DNA of 64,000 nt from Exobasidium rhododendri (taxonomy: Eukaryota; Basidiomycota; Exobasidiomycetes; Exobasidiales; Exobasidiaceae): the NCBI GenBank assembly GCA_026210745.1, contig CP110630.1, forward strand, positions 5,208,001 through 5,272,000. Reading direction: 5' to 3'. The position numbers were made by a program, and so were the translations under genes. Under the pieces are notes generated by a model, which was not told the DNA's origin, ran no database searches, and saw nothing but the letters and a program-made list of their open reading frames with translations. Of this stretch, positions 33,746-45,147 are shown piece by piece. Every line of letters starts with the position of its first letter. Within the stretch, counting starts at the first letter, position 1.

Positions 33746-36723
33746 CTATCGTCTCTGCTGAGCTCGATACTGATCCATATCTTGGTCTCGTTGCTGTTGA
33801 TCTTGGTATTGCATAGTAGGGTCGAATCCAAGCATGGCAGCAGAATGGAAAAAATCTTCATGATTGCCCGTTTCGTCTAGAGACACGGGCCCAAACACAT
33901 CTGGGTTCGCATTACTCCTTGTGGCGTTGAAGTCTGGTTGCATGGTGTGCAAGGAAGATGCTGCATTCGTATGGCTCGATCCAGAAGCCAAGGACGGTGG
34001 TCCAGATTGAGTGGAATCACGATGGTCATGCTGATATTGTTGGTCTTGTTTCTGAGCTCTGGCAGCAGCCGCCTGAGCCTTGATTTGACCTTTTGCCGGT
34101 CTTGCAGCCATGGCAATCGCGTTTGGGTCACCTCCGCTTCTCTTGATCTTCTTGGCCCATCGAAGACCGCAAGCATTACAAAGTGTCTTTGGTCCCAGAG
34201 GGCCTTTTCTCCATTCTGGTGAATCAATTCGACCACAATCCGTGCAAACGTAGTCAACTTCTTCTGCTTTAACTTTCTTCTTTTTCTTCTTTTCATCTAG
34301 CGAAGGCGACATGGCGCTTGCATCATCGTCCGACTCTTCTCCGCCACCGCTGGCATCTACGCCGCTACTACCGCTAGTCATCGATCTTATCGTCGATTGA
34401 TGATGGCCATAGAGGGGGCTGGTAGCATTGCCAGCATAGTCTGCTGTCGAGGTCGCATTTAGCATGGAATTTCTTCGAAGAAGACTGTTGATGTCGTCGT
34501 TAGCTTCACTTTGATGAACGGTCGTGAATGAGTCAGTGAATGTAGAGCTTTGGGCGGAATGAGGGGGATGTTGATGATCGATGCCTTGACGGTAGTCGTT
34601 GCGATGGAAGGCGTCACTGTGACTGCTATTCGAGCTCCCTACTTCCACAGGTCCTTGTCCTTCCGATGGCCCTTCTTTGAGAGACAAATCAGCCAAGAGT
34701 ATCCTCAATCGCTCATTCTCCAGCTTGAGTTCTAAGAAGCTGTCCAACATGCCAACATTCTTTGTGGGGAAGATTCGACAGGAGCAAAATAAGTATTGAG
34801 TGTTTGACCCTCGCTCCATTTCCTCCATCAGGGCCGATTCTCGAATAGTATCTCCTGAATGCTCTTTCTTCAGACCCAAATGCGGATGCTTCTTACTCAA
34901 GACCTCAGGAATAATCTTGGCAATCGACTCTCCATCTGCATCGAGATTGCAATTGGAGCCTTCCGGTGCAATGTAAGGGTGACCAGTAGCTTCAAACAAG
35001 ACATACTTTTCCGCTACATCATCCTGCAACTCTGATTCATCGTACTGCGATTCGGATTGATGGCCGAGAGACTGGTCTCCAATGGGACCATTTGCAAACG
35101 TCGACTTCTGGTCGAGGTTCGCCATCGCTTCATGCGCCGAGGAAGAATTTTCTCCACCAGAAGATATTGACTCGGATCCGTTGCGGTCAGCTCGCTTGGC
35201 CTCAAGCTTCTGCGAGAGGATCTTTTGCTTGTCGGCGGCCGTTTGCGGTTTCTTCTGGAATCGGTAGTAGACAATCAGATGTGATCCGTCTACGAAAGTC
35301 TTTCCCAACTCTTGCCGTACTCCAGCTGCATCATCTCGATGAATGAAATCGATCAGTTTCTTCCCTCGCAGCTCTTCTGCCGTCCAACCAGTCAAGGTAT
35401 GGACGCTGGGACTAGCAAAAAGAATCCTGCCTTGTCGATCCAATACATGGACAAAATCTAGCAGCTCTTCTATTATCCGGGTAGGCCAGCCTTTCCGTTT
35501 GGTGAAATCTGTCGCCGTAGGTACTCCGCTAGTGAGTGATTGAGTGGCTTGCCTTTCCGTTTGACCAGACAACGTCGAATTGGTCGATGCAGGTGCAAAG
35601 TGAAGAGGCACCGGCCTGGCGACGTCGTCAGCGCTAGAGGTGGAATTCCGTTTCGCCGAGAACGGGTTCTGCTGAACTTTCCCGGCAATCTCCTTGGTGG
35701 ACTGACTCGCGACTGGGAGCTGTGACCCACTATGTGACCTTCCTTGTCGAACAGCCGGTCTCTTCAGATGCGCGTCACCGCTTGCATTCTTTTGACTCGC
35801 CTGGAGTAGACTTTCCTGTGCCAACAATTCTAACGTCTTCGTATCGATGTAGGACGTGTTGTGATGCTGCATGATCGGTCTGCCCTTTGCCTCTTGCGCT
35901 ACGGTGGCACCTCTTCCATCCAGTCCGCCCGTCGATTGCCCTGTTTCAAAACGCTTTTGCTGATCCGCAGCTTGCAAGCTACTTCTCACATTGACTCTTC
36001 TTCTCTTCCCATTACTGTCGTCGTCTGCGCCACTACTGACCGCGTGTGGTGTTTGAGCAGAAGAATCACCGGACGTGTCCCCTTCGTACCCACCGCTACC
36101 ACTGACGGTGCCTGATACATACTCGTTAAAGTTAAGCCCCATTCCGGTCCCCGTTTGGTACCCTGGGTGACTTTGAAGTGACGCCCAGCCATCTGCCTTG
36201 CTGCTCTTGTCCAGTCTGGTCTTTCCTTGGCTGATCGTCGTACCGTAGCCCAGATGTCCATAGGCAGCAGCAGCAGCAGTAGCAGGATCGTATTGATCCC
36301 CTCCCACCCTACCCGCGTTTTTCATGTCGAGGTCATAAGACTGGCCGTCTTGCTGGGAGCGAGGCTGAGTAGAAGACGATGCCATTGAATACGTAGGTCT
36401 TGAACTCGACTCGATGCCATCGTTTCTATAAGACTGCACGTTTTCATACGTTGGTTTTGGCTGATAATTCGATAGAATGGCTTCGATCTCTGCATTGGCT
36501 TGATTGCTGGTAAAGTAGGCGTTCGGTGTGTAAGTCAGATTACCAAAGACATGATTGGATGCCGCATTCATCTGTTGTTGCTGCGCAGGATGGGGAGGCC
36601 AGTGGAAATCCATCGGATTCGCCATTTCGTGTGCTCCAGCCATCCTTCCTTGGTTCGTTGATGATGTCTGGCTTGGCGCGGAGAAGAAGGTGCTGACTTG
36701 ATTCATCATCATGTTGTGTTCAA

Positions 36724-36818
<95 letters not shown>

Positions 36819-37000
36819 CGCTGCTGCTGTTGCTGTATCTGGCCCTGGCTCTGCATCGTGTGCTGATGCTGCAAATGACTATGGCCCTGACTCTGATCTT
36901 GGTCCTGACCTCGGGACTGAGATTGAAGGGATCGCTGTCGCTGTGGTTGCTGTGTAGGCGCCGGCGGCAGACCATCATAGTCCTTGTTCTGATTCTGCAT
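33746..37000 (-). CDS. wc-2: White-collar-2-type PAS/GATA transcription factor
   Basis: Blue-light and clock regulator that partners the photoreceptor WC-1 on GATA-containing promoters. Intronless, 1084 aa. An N-terminal Gln-rich region includes 31 consecutive CAA codons. One PAS domain (about residues 505-590: LDFVHVLDRQGRILFASPSV, LTGWTAEELRGKKLIDFIH, LIVYYRFQKK) has no photoreceptor LOV cysteine motif, as expected for WC-2 rather than WC-1. A basic NLS-like KKKKKKVKAEE precedes the zinc finger CTDCGRIDSPEWRKGP...CNAC (C-X2-C-X18-C-X2-C, about residue 920), the white-collar type rather than the X17 nitrogen type. It is much longer than most WC-2 proteins because of low-complexity arms. A 2-kb promoter region lies upstream. 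Confidence 0.9.
36725..36817 (-). repeat. (CAA)31 trinucleotide tract coding polyglutamine in WC-2
   Basis: 93 bases of perfect TTG on the plus strand, read as 31 CAA codons in frame. It is flanked by further CAG/CAA glutamine codons interrupted by single arginines. A tract this pure is prone to length change. Confidence 0.97.
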
Positions 37001-39026
37001 ACTTGTTCTAGACTTCGAGAGAAGAAGAGGTGATGTCCTATCTGGTGAATATTGTTCGCCTTTCTACGAAAAAGGCTGATGGTTGTGCCAATCCGACGCG
37101 ATACCTTCCTGATCACTACTACGCCAGGCAACGCTCGTAGGACGAGGATCCTGAAATATTGTACGTCTTTGTCACCACACGATGCCAATCAAGCGTGTCG
37201 CTTTCGCTCCCTTTCCTCCCCCTCCTTTGCCCGCTTCCAGAGGAACTACCAGCCTGCGCCCTGCGCTTTCCCTACCAAGTTGTTCTTGACGACGGTTGCG
37301 CGAGAAAGTCTCTCTCTACAGCCGCTTCGACCCCTCCCCACGTAGGCTGGCAATCTCCTGCCTGCCAATTCGAGTGCCCTTTTCCTAAGACTGTATTACC
37401 CCTTGCCTACTTTCTGTTCTGTCTCATTGACGTAGAAAAAGGAGGAAGGACCCTTCGTAAAATTACAGATTAGAAAAGGGGAGCCCGGTTGCGATATTGC
37501 GCTAGAATTCCCCGCAAAGAAGCAAGACAATCGGTTGTTGCAGCAGAGAGGCGGGGTTCTGGAGTCAGAAGAATTGCAACCCGCTTAGGATGAAAAGTCG
37601 CAGGTTGGAATTTGGGCGTTGGCGATCACAGTGGATGAAGATTATATTTCGTGCTTTCGACGTGGATGCTTGACAATGCAAGCTTTGTCGACCGGAGGGC
37701 TACGTGACTGATCTGAATGCGTAGTCCGAAGCATACGACGACCTACTGGCGGGGCCGAGCAGAGAGCTGGAGCGCTGGAATGTCGAATGGAGTGATCGCT
37801 CAGACAGACGTGTCAGGTACGCAACTATGCGTAGTACAGCGATGGACTCGCGACAGAAGCGGGAAATATAAATCAGGGAAAACGAAAGAAGGAGGGTGGT
37901 CTAACACCCGCAATGGACGTTGGGCCAAGATTGGATCATATAGTGCCTGCAGGGTGGGTGCAATTCTGTATATTAACTCACAGTGCGCCAATAGTAGAAG
38001 AAAGATTACGAAAAGGCCGTTGGAGCCTAAAGCTGGTTCACTTAACAAATAGAGACAGAAAATTTAGCCTTTCTCTATCCTACTGTTCTTCCTTGGTCCG
38101 GCTCTTTAAGGGGTGTTCACATCCATATTGCAGTATTATTTATTATAATAGTGATACCAAACCTTAGCTCCATCTGGCCTCGATTAATGAAACGCTTCTC
38201 CTCTCTCTCTCTTCTATTCATTTGGTTTTCTTAGCCTATACCTTTTCCTTAGTATTCACTTAGGCTATGTTTCACTATTGCAGCGCGCAACGAGTCGTTC
38301 CTTCCAATTAATCTCCTTGCAACAGCGACTTTTCCTACCAATTCTTTCTAGAGGGCGATTTAGAGTATAAAGTGATCAATTGAGAGAGAGAGAGAGACAA
38401 CCTAGAATTCGGAACTAGGGGTCCACTTGACTCTTCCGAAGCCCTGAAGGATCACTGCATAGAATCAATTGCAGTCGAGCTCGTTGGGGTGGTGCATGCA
38501 GTGGATAGAGAGGCTTAATTTCCTTAAATGCCTCGCATATCAAGTTCGGTCTGTGCGGCACGGCCACCGTCAACGAGACAAAAGCTGTTGCCCCGCAGAC
38601 ACTGCCACCAATTGCGTGAGATGTCCTTAGCTCCGCATCGGATGAGTATGGCCCCTCTAGCATCCACGATGCTTACCACCTCACCACAAAGACAAGCAAA
38701 GGAAGATTGACACTACACGTGGTGACAGAGCTTCTTTCCCCAGGGTCCTGACGCTAGGACCCCACAGTGATCCTTCCTGGTAAGTAGAAGTCCTACACCG
38801 CGCAAGGATGTGCGGCACTCCTTGAGGAAAACAAACTTTATCACACGCATACACACAGAGATACTAGATATGCACACAAGCGCGCTACACAACGCAGGAG
38901 TACTCTAATTGGCCTGAAGCCAAGAGGTTTGTGTACAGCAGGGTCTTCTTCTCACCGTAGGAGGCACTTCATGTGGAATAGGAAATCGCGATGAGAAGAA
39001 GAGAGGAGCACACTGCCCTGCGTCTC
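37001..39026. promoter_or_regulatory. 2-kb WC-2 upstream region and 3' flank of disordered-protein gene
   Basis: No credible gene seen. It holds AT-rich stretches (38130-38160), a short (GA)n at about 38384-38397 and a 12-bp inverted repeat GAAGGATCACTG (about 38451 and, inverted, about 38764). The open frames at 37717-38052 and 38415-38663 have no family resemblance. Confidence 0.4.
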
Positions 39027-41209
39027 TCAGACTTGAGTCCTTGAAGTGGAAATGACACTCGCCCACCCTAGATGATGGACAGAGGCACACGATCAGCATG
39101 CATCGCTCAGCACCACTTCTCCTCCCTCAGCTCCTTACTCACCGGGCTCGTAATCGTCGTCGCTTGCATCCATTTCTGCAGCCGTCATTGGTCTACCGAC
39201 TGGCGGTTTCTTCACCCTTTGGCTTTTACTTCTTCCAATCGAACAAGCTTCCTTGGATGTCGGGCTAGCCGGCTTGGCCACCGATTCGTCTTTGGAAAGG
39301 ATAGAGACAGTAGCAGCAGAATTCGAAGCTTTTAATGTGCCATTTGTGCTGCTGCTGCTGCTACTGGTGCTGTTTGTCAAGTGTTCAACTCCGTTTCGAT
39401 TTAATGTGCTTCCAGGACCATGTGGGTCAAGAATGCCACTTTCCGGTCTATGGTCTGCTAGATATAAGGCCTTCGTTCTCTCGCTTGTTACGGCACGAGG
39501 CTCACTGTCGAGGGACGTGTGTAAAGTAGCGTCGGCCAGTCGACCTGGAAGCTGCTTCCCTGCTTCTGACGAGATGGACTGGTCGTCAATCGATGCAGCC
39601 GAATCATACGGCAAGCCATTTTGACGACTTGTTGGTGACTTGATGGGTGTGCTTGACTTGATCTTGATTGGACTGACGAGACTTGCGGATCGTGAACTTC
39701 CTTCTTCGTCGTTCTCCTCGTCTGACCTTATCGCTAGCCTGCCGATCCCCGCAACTCCACCATCTGAAGAGGCACTGCTTGGACCTGTATTGCTGCGATT
39801 AGAAGAACGTAATTCGCCCAGAAAGGGAGGTGGTGAGGTGGGTATCGTTCCGCTGAGCTCTTCGGGACTTGATCTTCTCATCCTAGCTTCGTCCAAGGAA
39901 GCGCTCAATTTTCTCTGAATTTGTGCAAATTTGGCGGGGGAAGCGCCTGCCACTCCAATCTCAATGTCGCCCGTCTTTGAAGTGTCTCTTCGGGGAATAT
40001 CCAATGATATGATCGGTTTTTCCGTGGGCGGCGAAGGCAGAATGGGTATCTACAAGCAGATAGGAAGTAGTTCAGTACACCAGTCGCATGCTTGAAAGGC
40101 CAACGAACCTTGTGTTTGTACTACTTACGTTCGAATCTACACTATTACTCTCCAGTGAACCCTCTCTTCTCCCTGGTACGTCGAGCAGGCCATTCTTTTT
40201 GGACGGTGTGTCAGGCAAGCTCAGCAATGTCGAAGCGATGCTCCCGATTTCTTGACTTTCTGACATGCCTACTTCCGAACCGTCATGGCTAGAAGCACTA
40301 GCAACTCTAGCCAAACCCTTGGATGCCGCTGCCATCTGGGCTTCACTGAAGCTCGATCCCCTTCTCGGAGAATCCCGTTTCGTGAGTGACACGGCGTCCT
40401 CATCTAGATCCAAGAATGCGTCGCGCTGCCGTGTTGGAGTGCGAGGAAGTGAATTGACAGGGGAGTACGATCCTGCTGGGAGAAATTGGACAATGAAGTA
40501 CAGAAGCTTAGCAAGTGTTTCGACAGAATTGCCAAGCGAAGAGAAATTAATTTTTCACCTTTTAGCCTTTGAGAAGTACCGGGCGGAGTTGTTCCTCCCG
40601 CTCCCAACCAAGGACTACCGGTCATTTGAGGTCGAAGGTTGCTAGTGTCTGCCCATCCCCGTCCTTCACCACCTCCAACCCACGTTCCTCCCGTCAATTG
40701 TGGTCTTAGAACACCTTCACCCCATTGACCACTGCCACCTCCCGATGCAGTAGCACCTGGATATGGTCGATGAGCATTAGGATTGCGCTCCGAACCCATT
40801 GGAGTAGGTGCTCCAAAGCTACTCTTTGGTATTAGCGGCTTCTCGTGATTATGATCCTGAAATCTGGCAATACGATCCTTCACAGCTTTGGATCCCGATG
40901 AAACGCTTCTTCCCGGTGATTGGCCCGGAGACAATTGGCCATTCATCATGCTACTATCGCCCGAACTGCCGCCAGCATTTGCACTCATGATTCGAGGGGT
41001 GCCTCTCGTTGCTCCATTCGTGCTACTTTTTCTTTGCAGAGCGGCAATCCGTTCAGAAAGGGACGTTGCACCTGCTGGTAGATTCGTGGGTCGTCGCGGC
41101 TCGTTGTCAGACCTGAAGAGGTATGAACGAGGACAGTGATGGCGAGGGGTTTGTCAGCTACGTCTAGACCTTTGAGTCGAAAGTACTCTCTACATATTTA
41201 GTCTCACAT
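39027..41209 (-). CDS. Large disordered Ser/Pro-rich protein, start codon split by an intron
   Basis: Exons: 41208-41209 (bases AT of the start), 40559-41112, 40129-40475, 39143-40049 and 39027-39067. All phases agree and give 616 aa. The exon-2 frame begins MSDNEPRRPTNLPAG only if the ATG is assembled across the first intron (AT|gtgaga...cag|G). Sequence is mostly Ser, Pro, Gly and charged residues. Short ordered-looking motifs are SLSERIAALQRKS (about residue 18), AVKDRIARFQ with PLIPKSSFG (about 75-100) and a C terminus ...DASDDDYEPGWASVIS. These resemble linear motifs of fungal cortical or actin-associated proteins, but I cannot name a family. The last intron (donor GTGAGTAAGG) was preferred over reading on to a stop two codons later. 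Function unknown. Confidence 0.65.
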
Positions 41210-41813
41210 AATACGAATCGATGAGGTATGCGTGGGCAAGCGCTAGTAAGGATGCTTTGTCGTTGGTGGAGGGGACAGGTCGTCGTCGTAGTGTGACAAC
41301 AAAGAGAGCGCAAAAGTACCTTGATCCTTTTTGACAGAAGGAAAAGGGCCCGCAAGTCGTAAAGCGTAAGAGGAAGCTGGGGAGGATTAAACAGAGTCGC
41401 TATCGTCTTGATAGGTTCACTGTCCGACGTACACAAAGGCGTACGGGTGGACTTGAGATTTAACGGCGTCAGGTTCGTCTAGGTGATGATCGTTCAGCCA
41501 GCGAATTACAATGGTGCAGGCTGAGGCATAACGTTCACTAGCGGTCAAGGCGAAGTAGGAAATTACTCAATGTCATAATGGCCACGCTTCTAATTCTAGA
41601 CTGAACATCAAAAAGCTTATTTAGCTTGATCAGAAAACACGATTCTAAGCAACATTAGAAGAATACGATGTTGAAACATTTGTGTAATTCGAGTATTAAA
41701 CACAAGGCACAGTAGCCTGAAATGGCGTCCCAAGAACAAGCGTTGAGGGGACACCTGCGTGTGATGGAGATGCAGCTACAATTACAATTGCGTGCCTATA
41801 TCCTCCTTTCGAA
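41210..41813. other. Upstream region of disordered-protein gene and 3' flank of GFA gene
   Basis: About 600 bp, partly 5' UTR of the minus-strand gene at 39027-41209. A minus-strand open frame of 90 codons (41164-41436) is probably non-coding leader. Nothing else is seen. Confidence 0.4.
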
Positions 41814-43343
41814 TCAGGCAGTAGCCTTTTCCTCAGCTTTGTGTCTCTTGCCTTTGCCCATTGTCTTTTCGTCATTATCAGGAGCATGGTCCATGAGCTC
41901 TGACTTTTCCTTGTGGCCACTCCATTTGGGGACTAGAGAATCAGAATGAGACGAGGGTCACAACAGTGAGCGTCGTCTTCTTTTCACTCCTCCAGTATTC
42001 CTTCATACTCACCGTCGTCGTCAACGTTCATGACTCTCTCACCTAGATGATATAAGATCAGGAGTTGAGTAAGAGCTCTAGCGTCTCTTCGTCCCTCCTA
42101 ATCTCAACACTCACCGTAGAAAATGTGTGCACTGGGAGCAAATTTACCCGGGACATGACCATCCTTGAAGCGGAAGGATGAGGGATACCTGAGATTCAAA
42201 GGAGAGGAAGAGGAGGAGTTAAGACCGGGGACAGGCAGCCCCACAGTTGCTACGTTGTTTCAACTCACGCCATGATCATATTTCTTCCCTCGTCACTGTG
42301 TCGGAAGGAGAAAGAGCAAGTGGATTGTGAGCGTCAAATCCATGACCGACATGTAAGATAGAGGGGTCGAGCCCACGCAGCTACTTACAAGAGGTGACCT
42401 CCGCAATTCTTACACGATACTTTGCAAGGTACGCAGTGATCGCTATGTCCGACTTGAGTAGAGTAGAACTTGAGATACATTGGGTCGCAAGAACTCTTGA
42501 GTCGGACCGATGTCTTGTTGTAGAGACAGGCCCACTGAAATGGTGCCCCATGCAGTTGCTAAACGATGGATAGAAGGGGAGAGATTAAGAGAAGATGAAG
42601 GCTGTCAGGACTTGCAGCAAAATACGTCGCACATCACACAGACATACCTGGCAAGACTTGCACTTCATGCAAGGATGGGAATATTAGAAATGAATAGCTG
42701 TGAGCTGGAGGATGATGTAGGATGAGCAGTCTTTACTTACGTGGCAATGCTGAAGAAGTAAGGAGGCAAGAGAATGAGTAGGGGTGAATTTGGGCGCTCT
42801 TGAAGAAGAATCAGATTCCACCTACTCACTTTCGCATCTAGAGGGTCTCCATGAAACTCGAATTCGACTATTGAAAATAGAAACGTGAGGAAGCCGTTTC
42901 AATTATTCGCTCCCAGATTCCCTCCTAAGTGTGGGCTATCATCACACACCTTTCATACACTGGCAGGCCGCAAGGTACGTTGCTTCGAACAGATCGCCTT
43001 TACTCGACCAAGCATAGGGCGGCTACACGGCGAGACGTCAAGTCCAGAGTCAGCCAAATGGAAGGCGCTTGAATGGCTGCAATGTAGACATCGACTCACC
43101 TTGAAGAGATATCCCTCCTCGGAGCCTCCTTCTCGATTGGGAATAGGTCCCTCCCAGCCAGCTGACGGGTAGGGGTCGTGTGAGCTACAAACACTTACGC
43201 GCACACCTCATCTACACCTCTTCAACAGTAGACTTACTTTTCGGTGCCTCTACATCTGAGTTCTTCTTGGGCTTTTGCTTCTTGTTTTCGCTGTCCGACA
43301 TTGATTCAGATGATCGCTTGTTTGCGGCGGCTTGTTTGGTCAT
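41814..43343 (-). CDS. GFA/CENP-V-fold (Mss4-like) zinc protein with micro-exons
   Basis: Eleven exons: 43238-43343, 43100-43161, 42979-42997, 42830-42867, 42741-42749, 42648-42662, 42389-42558, 42269-42295, 42115-42188, 42013-42042 and 41814-41932. These total 223 codons with stop (222 aa). Exons of 19, 9 and 15 nt are needed to rebuild the motif HGDPLDAK-HCH-CKSCQ-LHGAPFQWA, in which HCH and CKSCQ are each a separate exon. Other family features are VPCKVSCKNCGG and DEGRNM, then FRFKDGHVPGKF, HIFYGERVMNVDDDVPKWSGH. The N terminus is Lys/Ser-rich and the C terminus is highly charged. Members bind zinc through the cysteines. Catalytic activity is generally not shown for this fungal branch, so no reaction is assigned. 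The 19-nt exon (coding AICSKQ) is the least certain. Confidence 0.82.
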
Positions 43344-43830
43344 GCTGGATTCGAAACGAGAAGCTATTCGTTCGAGTAGGCGTGGACTGCAATTTCTCCG
43401 TCTTCTCGACAGCCTCTATTTAATTCTACCTTCATTTTCATTACCAGTCAAATGTCAGAACGGTCTGGTCTGCAGGGAGCCGGCACCATTTTGGATGACA
43501 AAGTATTACTTGAAGTTCGATGACACAATACTCCGTAGAGACTTCCCCCGCGTTTCCTTGTTAGAGATGCTTAATTGAAGACGCTTATGTAATGGACGTG
43601 GGCCCCCTTCAAAGGAGGTCCCTGAGATACAGTTGGGATTGCGTGTCTGTACTATATGCATCCTCTAGCATGCACTCGTAAGAAAGGACCATCAAGATCG
43701 GAGAGTGGGAGATTGTCATGGTCAGCCTGACTCTAGAGCATATCCCTCCTCAGTTGTACGGCAAGCTCATCTCTCGACGTAGATCCAAATTCAGCGCAAA
43801 GAGAGACTCAGTACAAGAGTGGTCCAAAGA
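43344..43830. other. Intergenic: GFA-gene promoter and VanZ-like 3' flank
   Basis: About 490 bp, with no coding sequence, RNA gene or repeat recognised. Confidence 0.4.
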
Positions 43831-44814
43831 TCAATCATCCTCATCATCATCTATACGGAACAAGTTGTCCTTCAGCTGAGAGTGACCATCGCTCTGTGAT
43901 CCTTGTAAAGCCGTATCGCCTCCAAATCGCACCTTCTTGCCTTCGCCATGGCTGGGATGATCAGTCGAATCAGACTTCCAGATGTTAACCCCGCCCCCCG
44001 TCTCTTCATCCTCCCTTTCCTCTTCTTCCTCCGTTTCGTCGCCATATAGCTCTTGATCTAAGGGCTCGTACAGCCTTTGAATTTCCCTTTTGCTTCGATA
44101 ACGCCTTTCAGCGTGGTACGAAAAGAACAATCCGATCCCCGAGCCCATGAAATTAGCAACCACATCGCCCCACTGAAATTCTTTGTACTGCAAGTGTGAT
44201 GTTTGCGATGATAAGTCACAGTGTAAGTGAGATGTGATCCATCGAACTTGTCAATACACTGCTCTCCCTATCACTCACAGGAAGGAGAGATTGTACAACT
44301 TCTGAACCTATCCCTCCAGCAGCAAAGCACACGAGCCAAGTCAGGACTAGGGCGAAGTGCCGCCATATCCACACCCTACGCGCAGGCTCATCTACATCCC
44401 AGATAAAGTAGAAAAGACCAGTTGCCTGAGGTATGACAGCCACTCAGTCGACTATCTCCTCACAGCCTCATGCTTGGCAACACTCACAAATAAGAAACAG
44501 ATGAAGTGCAGAACTTTGTCGTTGATCGGAATGTACGTTTGTCCTCTCGGATGAAAGCCAAGTACAGCCAGACCCAGGAGGCATATAACAGCTGCAAAGA
44601 CGAAAGCGGGTCTTATGCGGAGTGGAAGAGTACCTCCTTGAATACCACTTAGCCTTTCTTCATCGTCAATTCCTCCTCGCCTCCTTTGCGAGATACGGAC
44701 GGATTGCAACAGAATCGCTTTTGCTATTTCACTTCGAGGCTGATCTGTTGAACGCGAAAAGAAGGAGCTCAAGGTGGACCTGTAACCCGACGGTGATGTC
44801 TCCAGACGCGGCAT
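43831..44814 (-). CDS. VanZ-like membrane protein
   Basis: Three exons, 44488-44814, 44279-44425 and 43831-44187, all phase 0, give 276 aa. Four hydrophobic segments are visible: VFAAVICLLGLAVLGF, NDKVLHFICFLFATGLFYFI, FALVLTWLVCFAAGGIGSEV and VVANFMGSGIGLFFSY. The conserved VanZ features are present: NDKVLHF before TM2, the SEVVQSLLPYKEFQWGDVVA block and the N-x-x-G of the last segment. The C-terminal 90 residues are hydrophilic and very acidic (TEEEEEREDEE, ending IDDDEDD). Bacterial VanZ proteins affect glycopeptide resistance, but the role of the fungal family is unknown to me. It is divergent from RAM2 with 333 bp between starts. Confidence 0.78.
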
Positions 44815-45147
44815 GGTGCCCCTGTACGTACGCCCGTGTGGTGGCCAGCTTCCCTGTGTTCCTTGCTCAGCGTGAGAAAAGCTTAAATGAGCCCTCGAGA
44901 GGTCGGTATCGCCCTTTCATCGAGCGGGACCCGGACCTGGAACAGAGGTCCCCCCTCTTTGCTCACCACGCGGGCAGAAATGCAATATCCTCTTCCAACC
45001 CTCTCATACCGTGCACGGCCCAAGACGACTTAAAAAGTTGTATTCTAGAAGAACAATGGAGCCTATTGTTGCTGCCCGATTGTGTGTGACACCTCTATCG
45101 CTCGCCCATCATCTCCTCTTCGAATCGGATTGCTCGACACTCTCACG
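44815..45147. promoter_or_regulatory. Divergent promoter region VanZ-like / RAM2
   Basis: 333 bp between opposing start codons. No specific factor site is recognised and no coding exon is seen. Confidence 0.4.

Noticed and set aside
36698-37033. Plus-strand frame with about 30 consecutive leucines
   Set aside because: Antisense shadow of the CAA repeat in WC-2, with no independent coding signal.
36709-37188. Minus-strand frame with a long asparagine run
   Set aside because: Another frame of the same CAA tract. The glutamine frame carries the PAS and GATA domains.
41164-41436. 90-codon minus-strand frame upstream of the disordered-protein gene
   Set aside because: Ends in a stop before the exon-2 acceptor and cannot be joined to it in frame by a good donor.
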